Assembly (NCBI GenBank): GCA_017962445.1
Contig: JAGCVI010000020.1
Coordinates: 1 to 64,000 of the forward strand
Length of the DNA stretch: 64,000 nucleotides
Source: Bacteroidales bacterium
GTDB taxonomy: Bacteria; Bacteroidota; Bacteroidia; Bacteroidales; P3
Direction: 5' to 3'
Shown here one piece after another: positions 25,588-35,846 of the stretch. The stretch's first letter is position 1; each line of letters begins with the position of its first letter. The translations under genes and the position numbers were made by a program. A model generated the notes under the pieces. That model was not told where the DNA came from. It saw only the letters and a program-made list of their open reading frames with translations, and made no database searches.

Positions 25588-27420
25588 ATGAAAGAAAAAC
25601 GTTGGATAATTAGGAAAGATTATGAAATAGAGGTTGTTGAGAAACTTGCGGAATCTTTGGGCGTGGACAAAATTATTGCCACGCTACTCGTAGAACGAGG
25701 TGTTACTACTTTTGAAGAAGCCAAGCACTTCTTCCGTCCCAGTTTAGACCAGCTTCACGATCCGTTTCTTATGAAAGATATGGATCGTGCTATTGCACGT
25801 ATCAACGACGCTATCCGCAACAAGGAACGTATGCTTATTTACGGTGACTATGATGTGGACGGCACATCGGCTGTCGCGTTGGTCTATTCGTATTTCCACA
25901 CTCTTCACTACAACATCGATTTCTACATCCCCGACCGTGACACTGAGGGCTACGGCATCTCGTTTCAGGGCATTGACTATGCCAAACGGACGGGTGTTAA
26001 GTTGATTATTGCCCTCGACTGCGGAATAAAGGCAGTTGAGCAGGCTGATTACGCTAATTCACTTGGTATCGACATTATTGTCGGCGACCACCATTTGCCA
26101 GGCGACGAACTGCCGCGCTGTTGTGCAGTGCTTGACCCCAAGCGTCCCGACTGCCCGTATCCATACAAGGAACTTTCGGGTTGTGGTATAGGCTTCAAGA
26201 TTGTAGAGGCCTATATGGAGCAAAAAATCGGGGTGCGTCTGTGCGACTCGGCTTCAGAACTGACCACGATTCAGAAAAAGAACATGGAGATGCTGAAACT
26301 GAAGCTGCTGCGCTATCTCGACCTCGTGGCCGTTAGCATTGCATCTGACATCGTTCCCATCATGGGTGAGAACCGTGTGCTGGCAGCCTATGGATTGAAG
26401 GTCATCAATACCTGTCCGCGTCCAGGGCTGGAAGCCATACTTACGTATGGCCACATAGAACCACGCTCAAAAGAAGACCGTGCCGGCAATCCCGAGAAGG
26501 AATCATACTTTGTGAAGGATTTGAACATCAGCGATCTGGTGTTTCTTGTCGGTCCGCGTATCAATGCTGCCGGACGAATACACAGCGCGTTTGATTCGGT
26601 GCGTCTCCTTCTGGCCGAGAATATGGATGTTGCTACAAAGCTTGCCGAGGAAATCAATAACTACAATGTTGAACGCAAGGGTCTTGATACACAGGCGACG
26701 GAAGAGGCCAAACGCATGTTGGAGAGCGACCCGAGTCTCATCAACCGTCATTCCATAGTCCTGTTTGGAGAGGACTGGCACCGTGGTGTTGTAGGCATTG
26801 TTGCGTCGCGTCTGGTCGAGGCATACTACCGCCCGACTATTGTGTTCACTCATTCAACAGACGACTTGTACGTCGGTTCGGCTCGCAGTATCAAGGAGTT
26901 TGATGTCCACTCGGCACTTGAGGAATGTAGCGACTTGCTGGAACACTTTGGAGGTCACAAAAGTGCTGCAGGTGTTTCTCTCAAACCGGAGAATTACGAA
27001 CGTTTTGTACAGCGTTTCGAGGAAATTGTAAGTCGTGATCTGCCCAAGGAGGCCACTGTTCCGGAAATAGAGATTGATGCCGAAATAAGTTTCTCGGAAC
27101 ACATCACGCCCAAGTTCCTACGTATTCTCAAGCAGTTCTCACCGTTTGGACCAGAAAACAATGTTCCTGTGTTTTGTACCCGCAACCTGGTTGATACTGG
27201 TTCACCCCGTGTTGTCGGTTCTAATCACTTGAAGTTTTCGGCAATACAACTTACATCCCGTTCACGTGCATACCCAGCTATCGGTTTCCAGCTTGGCGAC
27301 AATTATGAGCGCGTCAAACGTGGTGAGTCGTTCAGCATCTGCTACCTTCTTGAAGAAAACTACTGGAACGGCAAGACCGAAACTCAGCTGAACGTGAAAG
27401 ACATCCGTTTCGAAGATTAG
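25588..27420 (+). CDS. recJ: Single-stranded-DNA-specific exonuclease RecJ
   Basis: The 610-residue enzyme degrades single-stranded DNA 5' to 3' in recombination and repair. The DHH-family metal site is visible as YGDYDVDG (85-92), ALDCGI, and GDHH (166-169). The DHHA1 domain includes FGGHKSAAG with the conserved GGH, and an OB fold ends the protein. Length is slightly greater than in E. coli. A TAATTTTA box 14 bp before the ATG may be its promoter. ettA follows after 58 bp. Confidence 0.96.
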   Translation: MKEKRWIIRKDYEIEVVEKLAESLGVDKIIATLLVERGVTTFEEAKHFFRPSLDQLHDPFLMKDMDRAIARINDAIRNKERMLIYGDYDVDGTSAVALVYSYFHTLHYNIDFYIPDRDTEGYGISFQGIDYAKRTGVKLIIALDCGIKAVEQADYANSLGIDIIVGDHHLPGDELPRCCAVLDPKRPDCPYPYKELSGCGIGFKIVEAYMEQKIGVRLCDSASELTTIQKKNMEMLKLKLLRYLDLVAVSIASDIVPIMGENRVLAAYGLKVINTCPRPGLEAILTYGHIEPRSKEDRAGNPEKESYFVKDLNISDLVFLVGPRINAAGRIHSAFDSVRLLLAENMDVATKLAEEINNYNVERKGLDTQATEEAKRMLESDPSLINRHSIVLFGEDWHRGVVGIVASRLVEAYYRPTIVFTHSTDDLYVGSARSIKEFDVHSALEECSDLLEHFGGHKSAAGVSLKPENYERFVQRFEEIVSRDLPKEATVPEIEIDAEISFSEHITPKFLRILKQFSPFGPENNVPVFCTRNLVDTGSPRVVGSNHLKFSAIQLTSRSRAYPAIGFQLGDNYERVKRGESFSICYLLEENYWNGKTETQLNVKDIRFED

Positions 27421-27478
27421 TTTCCCGTTAACGGTATGGTTGTTTTGTATGACGATACCGGTATTATTGCATCATATC

Positions 27479-29143
27479 ATGGACGATAAAAAGATTATTT
27501 TCTCAATGGTGGGCGTGGGTAAGCTTATCCCGCCGTCACGTCAGATTCTTAAAGATATTTATCTGAGTTTCTTCTACGGAGCCAAGATTGGCATTATCGG
27601 CTTGAACGGCAGCGGCAAGTCCAGCCTGCTGAAGATTATCGCCGGAGTCGACAAAGACTATCAGGGCGAGGTGGTCTTTTCACCTGGTTACAGTGTCGGA
27701 TACCTTGAGCAGGAACCGAAACTTGATGATAGCAAGACTGTTAAGGAGGTTGTCCAAGAGGCCGTGCAGGAAGTCGTCGATTGGCTGAAGGAGTACGAAG
27801 AGGTGAACAATGCTTTCGTCGACCCTGATGCTGATTTCGACAAATTGTGTACACGACAAGGCGAACTTACTGAACTGCTTGAGCAACACGATGCTTGGAA
27901 TCTCGACAGCCGTCTGGAGCGTGCCATGGATGCATTGCGATGCCCTGACGAAGACCAACTGGTTAAGAATCTCAGCGGAGGTGAACGCCGAAGGGTGGCT
28001 CTTTGTAGATTATTGTTGCAGGAACCTGACATTCTGTTGCTCGACGAGCCCACCAATCACCTCGACGCTGAAAGTATTGAGTGGCTTGAGCACCATCTGC
28101 AGCAATACAAGGGTACCGTTATCGCTGTGACGCACGACCGTTATTTCCTTGACAATGTGGCTGGATGGATTCTGGAACTCGACAGGGGAGAGGGCATCCC
28201 ATGGCAGGGCAACTATAGTTCCTGGCTTGAACAGAAGACTCAGCGTCTGGCGCTTGAGGAGAAGCAGGAAAGCAAGCGCCGCAAGACCCTCCAGCGCGAG
28301 CTTGAATGGGTCCGCATGGCTCCCAAGGCACGCCAGGCCAAGGGCAAAGCTCGTCTGGCTGCCTATGACCGCATGATGAATGAGGATGTGAAGGAAAAGG
28401 AGCAGAATCTTGAGATTTTCATTCCCAATGGACCTCGTTTGGGCAACAAGGTGCTCGAAGTCGAGGGTGTCAGCAAGGCTTATGGTGACAAACTGCTATA
28501 TGAGAACCTTACATTCTCGCTGCCACCGGCAGGTATCGTCGGTGTCATCGGCCCCAACGGCTGCGGCAAGACCACGCTGTTTCGCCTGATTATGGGACTT
28601 GAGCAGCCTGACAAGGGTACCTTTACAGTTGGCGAGACTGTCAAGATTGGATATGTCGATCAGCAGCATGTTAGGATAGACCCCGAGAAGTCAGTATGGG
28701 AGGTTGTCAGCGAAGGCAACGAGCAGATACAGATGGGTGGACGTCTGGTGAACAGCCGTGCCTACATTTCGCGGTTCAATTTCAGTGGCAACGACCAGAG
28801 TAAGAAGGCTGGTGTGCTAAGTGGCGGCGAACGCAATCGTCTGCATTTGGCGTTGACACTCAAGAGCGAGGCCAATGTGCTACTGCTCGACGAACCTACC
28901 AACGATATAGATGTCAACACGATGCGTGCATTAGAGGAAGGTCTTGAGAATTTTGCCGGATGTGCTGTCGTCATCAGCCACGACCGCTGGTTCCTCGACC
29001 GCATCTGTACCCATATCCTTGCTTTTGAGGGCGATTCGCAAGTTTATTTCTTCGAGGGCAGCTACTCGGAATATGAGGAAAACCGTAAGAAACGCCTTGG
29101 TGACGACACTCCGCACCGTTTCCACTACAAGAAGCTGATTTGA
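27479..29143 (+). CDS. ettA: Energy-dependent translational throttle protein EttA (ABC-F)
   Basis: This ABC-F ATPase binds the ribosomal E site and gates early elongation according to energy state. Two ATPase domains are present (Walker A GLNGSGKSS and GPNGCGKTT; signatures LSGGERRRVAL and LSGGERNRLHL; Walker B with DEPTNHLD and DEPTNDID). The EttA-type arm and the linker with RMAPKARQAKGKAR lie between them. The frame opens at 27440, but the ATG at 27479 gives MDDKKIIFSMVGVGK, the normal EttA start, and a 554-residue protein. It follows recJ and is followed after 3 bp by a small exported protein gene. Confidence 0.95.
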   Translation: MDDKKIIFSMVGVGKLIPPSRQILKDIYLSFFYGAKIGIIGLNGSGKSSLLKIIAGVDKDYQGEVVFSPGYSVGYLEQEPKLDDSKTVKEVVQEAVQEVVDWLKEYEEVNNAFVDPDADFDKLCTRQGELTELLEQHDAWNLDSRLERAMDALRCPDEDQLVKNLSGGERRRVALCRLLLQEPDILLLDEPTNHLDAESIEWLEHHLQQYKGTVIAVTHDRYFLDNVAGWILELDRGEGIPWQGNYSSWLEQKTQRLALEEKQESKRRKTLQRELEWVRMAPKARQAKGKARLAAYDRMMNEDVKEKEQNLEIFIPNGPRLGNKVLEVEGVSKAYGDKLLYENLTFSLPPAGIVGVIGPNGCGKTTLFRLIMGLEQPDKGTFTVGETVKIGYVDQQHVRIDPEKSVWEVVSEGNEQIQMGGRLVNSRAYISRFNFSGNDQSKKAGVLSGGERNRLHLALTLKSEANVLLLDEPTNDIDVNTMRALEEGLENFAGCAVVISHDRWFLDRICTHILAFEGDSQVYFFEGSYSEYEENRKKRLGDDTPHRFHYKKLI

Positions 29144-29146
29144 TGT

Positions 29147-29869
29147 ATGTTCTTTATTAAAAGGATTCTCCTCGTAATATTTTTGTTTTCCACGACGGCC
29201 GTGGCACAGCATAGCCGTCAGACGCTTACTCAGCCAACCTGTGGGGACATCAACCTCATGGCGCATCCTTGTCAGGTGACGGTGGTGCAACGATATGAGT
29301 CGGGCAGCGATATCAATTTCCAGGAGACATATTATTTTGACTCTACAGGCAAGTTGACGGAGTACCGCAAGCGAGGCTTTGGCGGGGAAAATGTTACGCG
29401 CTATCCTTTGACTGTCGAGGATATTTCTGACGGCGTATTATACAGGTTCGACTATGATGGCGATGTGCTGGAACTGCGCCAGTTCGACTTACAGAACCGC
29501 TTGTATAGTTCGACTCATTATATCTATGCTGTAGGTGGCAATCTTGCCATGAGCGTGGAGTATGTATACACCGCTGACTCAGGTGTCGTAGCCAAGCGCA
29601 CGGTGTCGACCTATGACAAGTGTGAACGTCTCAAGACTATGGAACAGTTTACTGCCGATGAGTTGTTGATTCTCAGTGAAAAATATAAGTATGACCGACG
29701 AGGAAACTTAGTTCGTCGCACGCAGACATCCTATTATGATGAAGAGGTTGTGACCAATACGGAGCGTCGCCGTTACACCTATGACAGAAATGGTAACTGG
29801 ACACAGTGCCGCTATTTTATGAACGGCAAGGAGATGTACACCATTGAGCGTACCATTGTATACTATTGA
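29147..29869 (+). CDS. Small exported protein with YD-repeat-like segments
   Basis: The 240-residue product has a signal peptide ending in AVAQ. The mature part has repeated Tyr/Asp/Gly/Asn segments of the type YKYDRRGNLVRRTQ and YTYDRNGNWTQ, plus FYFDSTGKLTE-like units. These resemble the YD repeats of RHS proteins but are few and short, and I see no toxin domain. It starts 3 bp after the ettA stop, so it is probably co-transcribed with it. The function is unknown. Confidence 0.75.
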   Translation: MFFIKRILLVIFLFSTTAVAQHSRQTLTQPTCGDINLMAHPCQVTVVQRYESGSDINFQETYYFDSTGKLTEYRKRGFGGENVTRYPLTVEDISDGVLYRFDYDGDVLELRQFDLQNRLYSSTHYIYAVGGNLAMSVEYVYTADSGVVAKRTVSTYDKCERLKTMEQFTADELLILSEKYKYDRRGNLVRRTQTSYYDEEVVTNTERRRYTYDRNGNWTQCRYFMNGKEMYTIERTIVYY

Positions 29870-29956
29870 TGAAAGAGGTGGACATAACCTTTTGAACTAT
29901 TGCATATTCTCTTCCATGTTGAAAACTATTGACAGATTGTGACTGTCAGTTTGGAT

Positions 29957-29964
29957 TATTTTTG
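29957..29964 (+). promoter_or_regulatory. Possible dnaE promoter (-7 element)
   Basis: TATTTTTG followed by C matches TAnnTTTG, 42 bp before the dnaE ATG. A TTG lies about 17 bp upstream, a little close for the consensus spacing. Confidence 0.45.
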
Positions 29965-30006
29965 CTATTTTTACAATTTCAAAAACAATACAATCGTTGT
30001 CATAGT

Positions 30007-33000
30007 ATGCCGTATTTCACCCATTTACATGTTCACTCCCATTTTTCCATCCTCGATGGAATGTCGAAAGTTCCCGACCTTATCAGCAAGTGCAAACGCA
30101 ATGGAATGTACGCTATGGCTCTCACTGACCATGGCAACATGTTCGGTATCAAGGAACTTGTGGACACTGTCAAGAAAGAAAACGGCAAAGTCAAAGACAA
30201 GATCAAGGAGCATCAGGCTGTCTTGTCCAACGATGGTGCCACACCTGAGGAAAAAAGAGAGGCAGAGTACCAGATAGAGCAGCTGAAAGAACAGATGTTC
30301 AAGCCAATAATTGGTATTGAGACTTACTGCGCCCACCGCACGCTTTACGACAAGGATCCCGCAGTGAAGGAACGAGACCCTGAGACTGGCCGCGAGCGTA
30401 TCACCGACCGTAGCGGATGGCATCTTATTCTGTTGGCGAAGAATAAACAAGGTTATCTCAACTTGTGCAAACTTAGTTCTATAGCTTTCACCGACGGTTT
30501 CTTCTATAATCCCCGTATCGACCATAATGTCCTCGAAAAGTACCATGAAGGTCTTATTTGCTGCTCAGCATGTATCGGCGGCGAGATTCCACAGAAGATA
30601 TTGAAAGGAGACATCGAGGCCGCAGAGGAGTCGGTTCGCTGGTTCAAGAATCTTTTTGGCGACGACTTCTACCTCGAGATGCAGCGTCACCAGACTGACA
30701 AGCCCAATGCCGCCTACGACACATATCCCAAGCAGCAGCAGGTGAACAAATATCTGCTTGAATTTGCCGAGAAATACAATATCAAATATATAGCCACCAA
30801 CGATGTACACTTTGTGGAGGAGGAACACGGTGAGGCTCACGACCGGTTGATTTGTCTTAGCACAGGCAAGGATTTCGACGACCCTAACCGTCTGCACTAC
30901 ACCAAACAGGAATGGCTGAAATCACCTGACGAGATGGCTGCTGTTTTTGACGACTTGCCTGATGCTCTTGAAAACACGCGTGAAATTGTCAATAAGGTAG
31001 AGGTCTACAGCATTGATTCCGATCCTATAATGCCAGTATTCCAAATACCTACAGACTTCGGCACAGAGGAGGAATACCGCAGTCGTATCTCCGAGCAGGA
31101 ACTCTTCGATGAATTTACTCGTAACGAGCACGGCGAGGTGGTGATGAGTCAAGAGGCAGCGGAGAAAAAAATAGAGCGGCTTGGTGGTTACAATAAACTA
31201 TACAGAATCAAGTTTGAGGCCGACTATCTGGCCAAACTGGTGTGGGAAGGCGCGCACAAACGTTATGGCGAGGAACTGACAGAGGAACAGAAAGAACGTA
31301 TCACCTTTGAGTTGCACACCATTAAGACCATGGGTTTCCCAGGCTATTTTCTTATAGTGGCTGACTATATCCGTGGTGCCCGCGAGGAACTTGGCGTCAG
31401 CGTAGGCCCGGGACGTGGTTCGGCGGCAGGCAGCGTAGTGGCCTATTGCCTATGGATAACTGATATCGACCCACTGAAATACGATCTCCTTTTCGAGCGT
31501 TTCCTTAACCCAGACCGTATTTCGTTGCCAGATATTGATGTTGATTTTGACGATGCAGGACGTGGCAAAGTTCTTGACTGGATTACTAGGAAATACGGCA
31601 AGGAGAAGGTGGCACATATCATCACATATGGCACTATGGCGAGCAAATCGGCCATTGCCGATGTGGGTCGCATACAGAAGGTTCCGCTCGGTGTGGTTAA
31701 CCAAATCAAAGGTTATATCCCTGATCGCAGTTTTCCCGATAACATCAAGGACGATAAAGGCAAGTCTCCCAAGGTTAATCTTAAAAACTGTTACCGCTAT
31801 GTACCTGAATTGCGCGAAATCATGGAAGGCAACGATGATTCTCTCAAGTCGATGCTTACCTATGCCGAGGAGTTGGAAGACACCAACCGTCAGGTGGGCA
31901 TTCACGCTTGTGGTGTCATTATCGGTGCTGACGATTTGACAAAGTACGCCCCTGTTTGCACAATCAAGGATAAGGATAGCGGTGAAGACGTACTCGTTAC
32001 TCAATACGATGGACATGTTGTTGAGAATGTGGGACTGATAAAGATGGACTTCCTCGGACTTAAGAATCTAACCATCATCAAGGATGCTATCCGTAATATC
32101 AAGAAACACCATAATATCGACATTGACATAGACCATATCCCCATAGATGACGAAAAAACTTATCAACTCTTTTGTGACGGCAACACAGTTGGCACATTTC
32201 AGTTTGAGTCGGCTGGCATGCAGAAATATTTGCGTGAGTTGAAACCGCATGTCTTCGAGGACCTTATTGCTATGAACGCTCTCTATCGCCCTGGTCCAAT
32301 GGACTATATTCCTGACTTTATTGACCGCAAACTGGGACGAAAACCTGTTGAGTATGATATTCCTTGCATGGAAAAGTATTTGAAGGACACCTACGGCATT
32401 ACGGTCTATCAAGAGCAGGTGATGCTTCTGTCAAGACAACTTGCCGGTTTTACACGTGGTCAGAGCGATACCCTTCGCAAGGCAATGGGCAAGAAGCAAA
32501 TAGATAAAATGAACGAGCTTGAGGTTCTTTTCTATGAGGGGGGAGAGAAAAACGGACATCCCAAGGAAAAACTCCACAAGATCTGGGAAGACTGGAAAAA
32601 GTTTGCATCTTACGCCTTCAACAAGTCTCATGCCACATGCTATTCTTGGGTGGCTTATCAGACGGCATACCTCAAGGCTCACTATCCTGCTGAGTATATG
32701 GCTGCTGTGATGACATCGTCGCTCAATGACATAAAGCGTGTCACCGAGTTGATGAGCGATTGCAGAAAAAATAATATCGAGATTCTTCTGCCTTGTGTCA
32801 ATGAGTCGGAAATTGATTTTTCGGTCAATGAGAAGGGACAAATTCGTTTTGGTCTCAGTGCTATCAAGGGCATGGGTGAAGTGGCGGCTAATGTGATTAT
32901 CACCGAGAGGGAGAAAAATGGTCCTTACAAAGATATCTTCGACCTGTTGGACCGTATCGATATGAAGGCTGTGAACCGCAAGAATCTCGAAGTGCTTGTC

Positions 33001-33897
33001 AAGTCGGGAGCTTTCGATCAACTGGAGGGTATGCACCGTGCCCAATATTTGTATAAGGAGTTCCCAGCCGACAATGCACCGTCTTATCTGGAAAAACTTG
33101 TTCGCTGGGAGGCTCGGAAACAGGATTCTGCTAACAAGGCTCAAATGTCAATTTTCGATGTTTCTGACGAAATAAAGTCGGAAGACCATCCTCCTATTCC
33201 AGAATGCGAACCATGGACAAGCGTCGAGCAGAGCAACAATGAAAAAGAGGTCATAGGCTTCTATATCAGTGCTCATCCGTTGGATGATTATAAAATCGAA
33301 ATGCAAAACTTTGCAACTATTAATGTGACACAATTAGGCGACCTTTCATCTTTGCTCGGCCGTCGTGATATCTGTTTCGGTGGCTTGGTCTCATCGGCTA
33401 GTTTTGCTGTTTCTCAGCGTACAGGCAATCCTTATGGCAGTTTGGTATTGGAAGACTATGTGGGCAGTTATGAGTTGCGGTTGTTTGGTGACGACAGCGT
33501 GAAGTACAAGAATTTCTTTGAGAAAGGTTTGTTTATATTTGTCCAAGGCGAGGTGTATCAGAAATCGTTCAGAGACAAGGATGGGGTTGAAAAAACGCTT
33601 TCGCCCAAATTGCGTATAAATAAGATGATGCTGCTCAGCGACGTGCTCAACAACTATGCGAAGTCAATAAGTTTCCATATTCAGTTGAATACGCTCAATG
33701 ACGAATTCTGCGAACGGTTACAAAAACTGGCAAAGCAAAACAAGGGTAAGGTACAGCTTGCTGTGCATGTCGACGATGTTGACAATAATATCTCGCTCTT
33801 TATGAAATCGCCTCAGCTTCTCATTGAACCGCGTAATTTCGTAAAATTGCTGGAGAAAATGCCAGAGGTGAGCGAAATAAAATTCAATGGCAGATGA
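30007..33897 (+). CDS. dnaE: DNA polymerase III alpha subunit
   Basis: The 1296-residue replicative polymerase starts with the PHP domain (THLHVHSHFSILDG), continues into the C-family palm (GPGRGSAAGS, then PDIDVDFDD with catalytic aspartates), fingers, beta-clamp-binding region and OB fold. The frame is open from 29929; the ATG at 30007 gives the usual MPYFTHLH start. The PHP metal ligands look intact (HLHVH, LTDHGN, IGIETYCAH, NDVHFV), unlike in E. coli. A charged insert of about 45 residues follows the second PHP motif. The last 4 bp overlap the GSCFA gene. Confidence 0.97.
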   Translation: MPYFTHLHVHSHFSILDGMSKVPDLISKCKRNGMYAMALTDHGNMFGIKELVDTVKKENGKVKDKIKEHQAVLSNDGATPEEKREAEYQIEQLKEQMFKPIIGIETYCAHRTLYDKDPAVKERDPETGRERITDRSGWHLILLAKNKQGYLNLCKLSSIAFTDGFFYNPRIDHNVLEKYHEGLICCSACIGGEIPQKILKGDIEAAEESVRWFKNLFGDDFYLEMQRHQTDKPNAAYDTYPKQQQVNKYLLEFAEKYNIKYIATNDVHFVEEEHGEAHDRLICLSTGKDFDDPNRLHYTKQEWLKSPDEMAAVFDDLPDALENTREIVNKVEVYSIDSDPIMPVFQIPTDFGTEEEYRSRISEQELFDEFTRNEHGEVVMSQEAAEKKIERLGGYNKLYRIKFEADYLAKLVWEGAHKRYGEELTEEQKERITFELHTIKTMGFPGYFLIVADYIRGAREELGVSVGPGRGSAAGSVVAYCLWITDIDPLKYDLLFERFLNPDRISLPDIDVDFDDAGRGKVLDWITRKYGKEKVAHIITYGTMASKSAIADVGRIQKVPLGVVNQIKGYIPDRSFPDNIKDDKGKSPKVNLKNCYRYVPELREIMEGNDDSLKSMLTYAEELEDTNRQVGIHACGVIIGADDLTKYAPVCTIKDKDSGEDVLVTQYDGHVVENVGLIKMDFLGLKNLTIIKDAIRNIKKHHNIDIDIDHIPIDDEKTYQLFCDGNTVGTFQFESAGMQKYLRELKPHVFEDLIAMNALYRPGPMDYIPDFIDRKLGRKPVEYDIPCMEKYLKDTYGITVYQEQVMLLSRQLAGFTRGQSDTLRKAMGKKQIDKMNELEVLFYEGGEKNGHPKEKLHKIWEDWKKFASYAFNKSHATCYSWVAYQTAYLKAHYPAEYMAAVMTSSLNDIKRVTELMSDCRKNNIEILLPCVNESEIDFSVNEKGQIRFGLSAIKGMGEVAANVIITEREKNGPYKDIFDLLDRIDMKAVNRKNLEVLVKSGAFDQLEGMHRAQYLYKEFPADNAPSYLEKLVRWEARKQDSANKAQMSIFDVSDEIKSEDHPPIPECEPWTSVEQSNNEKEVIGFYISAHPLDDYKIEMQNFATINVTQLGDLSSLLGRRDICFGGLVSSASFAVSQRTGNPYGSLVLEDYVGSYELRLFGDDSVKYKNFFEKGLFIFVQGEVYQKSFRDKDGVEKTLSPKLRINKMMLLSDVLNNYAKSISFHIQLNTLNDEFCERLQKLAKQNKGKVQLAVHVDDVDNNISLFMKSPQLLIEPRNFVKLLEKMPEVSEIKFNGR

Positions 33898-34772
33898 AAA
33901 CCGTTAAGCTACATACCCCTGTTGAAGTTCCGAAAGGTCTGTTCAGGATTGGATACGACAATCGGGTATTTATGATTGGCTCGTGCTTTACTGAGAACAT
34001 GGGTATACGAATGACGAATTTGGATTTTAATGTCTTGATCAATCCGTTCGGCATTCTATACAACCCGTTGTCCATGGCTGATGCTCTGTGTCGATGCTTG
34101 GATAACAAGCGGATAGATGACACTGTTCTTGTGCAGCATGAGGGATTATGGCATTCGTGGTTGCATCATGGCTCATATTCGCGCAGGGACAAGGAGGAAT
34201 GCCTGATGGCTTGCAATGAGGATATTGCAAAGGCCAATGCTTTTCTGACACAATGCGACAGTGTGATTGTCACTTTTGGCTCGGCATGGCTGTACAGGCT
34301 TGTTGATGACGGAATGGTTGTCGCCAATTGTCACAAGGTTCCTGCAGGCAGATTTGATAAGTGTCTTGCCTCTGTCGACGAAGTGGTCAACGCATGGATT
34401 CCTATTGTTGAACGATTGGTGCAAGCGGGTAAGAATGTTGTTTTTACCATCAGCCCGGTACGTCATCTTGCTTATGGAGCACATGGTAACCAGCTAGGCA
34501 AGGCGGTACTTCTTCTTGCTATCGAACGGATTGTCTATGCCATGGAAGAAAAAAAGAATAGAGTGACATACTTTCCTGCTTACGAAATCGTTATGGATGA
34601 GTTACGCGATTATCGCTTTTATGCCGACGACATGATGCATCCTTCGCCACTCGCGGAACAGATTGTCTGGCAGCGTTTTCAAGAAGCCTTTATGTCGCAG
34701 GAAACAATAATTAGATCAGAAGAAATCGAAAGGGCGAAAAAAAGTTTGGCGCATCGCCCCATTCACAATTAA
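33894..34772 (+). CDS. GSCFA domain protein
   Basis: The 292-residue protein carries the family signature near its N-terminus (MIGSCFTENMG) and ends with a conserved DDMMHPSPLA segment. The family is placed near the SGNH/GDSL hydrolase fold, with the Ser of GSCF and the late Asp and His as likely catalytic residues; the substrate is not known. It is common in Bacteroidota next to cell wall genes. Here it overlaps dnaE by 4 bp (ATGA) and precedes ddl by 7 bp. Confidence 0.9.
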   Translation: MKTVKLHTPVEVPKGLFRIGYDNRVFMIGSCFTENMGIRMTNLDFNVLINPFGILYNPLSMADALCRCLDNKRIDDTVLVQHEGLWHSWLHHGSYSRRDKEECLMACNEDIAKANAFLTQCDSVIVTFGSAWLYRLVDDGMVVANCHKVPAGRFDKCLASVDEVVNAWIPIVERLVQAGKNVVFTISPVRHLAYGAHGNQLGKAVLLLAIERIVYAMEEKKNRVTYFPAYEIVMDELRDYRFYADDMMHPSPLAEQIVWQRFQEAFMSQETIIRSEEIERAKKSLAHRPIHN

Positions 34773-34779
34773 GGTAAAA

Positions 34780-35796
34780 ATGAAAAAGAACATTGCATTG
34801 GTCATGGGAGGATTCTCTGGCGAGCACCAGATCTCCATCAACAGCGGTTGTCAGGTTTATAACTCGCTCGACAAAAATAAATATAATGTCTACAAGATTG
34901 TCATTGGCGAGTTGCACGACGGCATAATCGATCGTCAGCAATGGTACTGGCTTGCCGACGACGGCACTCATCGCCCTGTCGACCGTGCTGGTTTTACTGT
35001 GACTGATAACGGCATAAAGATAGTCTTTGACCTTGCATTCATTATCGTTCATGGTAATCCTGGTGAGAATGGTGTCTTGCAAGGATATTTCGATTTGTTG
35101 GGCATAAAGTACACGACTTGCGGCTTTTATACGTCTGCAATGACATTCAATAAGGGCTATTGCAATCCTATTGTACGTAGTTTTGATATTGTCCGCGTTG
35201 CAGATTCGGTTATGCTGTATAGTGACCAGCCTTTTGACGAAAAGGCAATTGTTGACAGATTAGGTTTGCCGGTTTTTGTCAAGCCTGCGTCGGGCGGCAG
35301 CAGTGTTGCCACAACCAAGGTGAAAAGGGCAGAGGACTTGATGCCGGCCATCAGGGAGGCATTCACAGAGGACAATGCGGTTTTAGTCGAGCAGTTTGTT
35401 GGAGGCCGTGAGTTTGACTGTGGAGTCATGAAAATCAAGGGTAAGAAGTTTGTATTTCCGATAACTGAGATTATCCCTCTCGGCGACCATGAGTTCTTCG
35501 ACTATGCTGCCAAATACGACGGTTTCTCCAACGAGGTTACGCCTGCAGAGGTCGAGGATAGCATTGCCGAAGAAATTCAAGATGTTTCGTCGCGTCTTTA
35601 CGACCTTCTGGACTGTCGTGGCGTAGTTCGTTTTGATTATATTTGTGACACTGATGCCAAGAAACTTACCTTTCTGGAAGTCAACTCGATTCCTGGCCAA
35701 AGTGCCGAGAGCATTGTTCCCAAACAGGCTCGAGCCATGGGCATTTCCACATCTCAACTCTATGAGATGATTATTGAAGATGCATTAGGTGAATGA
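34780..35796 (+). CDS. ddl: D-alanine--D-alanine ligase
   Basis: The 338-residue ATP-grasp enzyme makes the D-Ala-D-Ala dipeptide for peptidoglycan. Visible motifs are GGFSGEHQISI at the N-terminus, IIVHGNPGENG, the ATP-binding VKPASGGSS, VEQFVGGREF, and the metal-binding LEVNSIPGQS near the end. The usual GEDG reads GENG and the usual NTxPG reads NSIPG, both seen in divergent Bacteroidota ligases. It lies in a tight run after dnaE and the GSCFA gene. Confidence 0.93.
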   Translation: MKKNIALVMGGFSGEHQISINSGCQVYNSLDKNKYNVYKIVIGELHDGIIDRQQWYWLADDGTHRPVDRAGFTVTDNGIKIVFDLAFIIVHGNPGENGVLQGYFDLLGIKYTTCGFYTSAMTFNKGYCNPIVRSFDIVRVADSVMLYSDQPFDEKAIVDRLGLPVFVKPASGGSSVATTKVKRAEDLMPAIREAFTEDNAVLVEQFVGGREFDCGVMKIKGKKFVFPITEIIPLGDHEFFDYAAKYDGFSNEVTPAEVEDSIAEEIQDVSSRLYDLLDCRGVVRFDYICDTDAKKLTFLEVNSIPGQSAESIVPKQARAMGISTSQLYEMIIEDALGE

Positions 35797-35846
35797 TAAT
35801 AGTAGCTCTTTTTTTTAGTCTATAAAACCTAATTAACTCATACATC

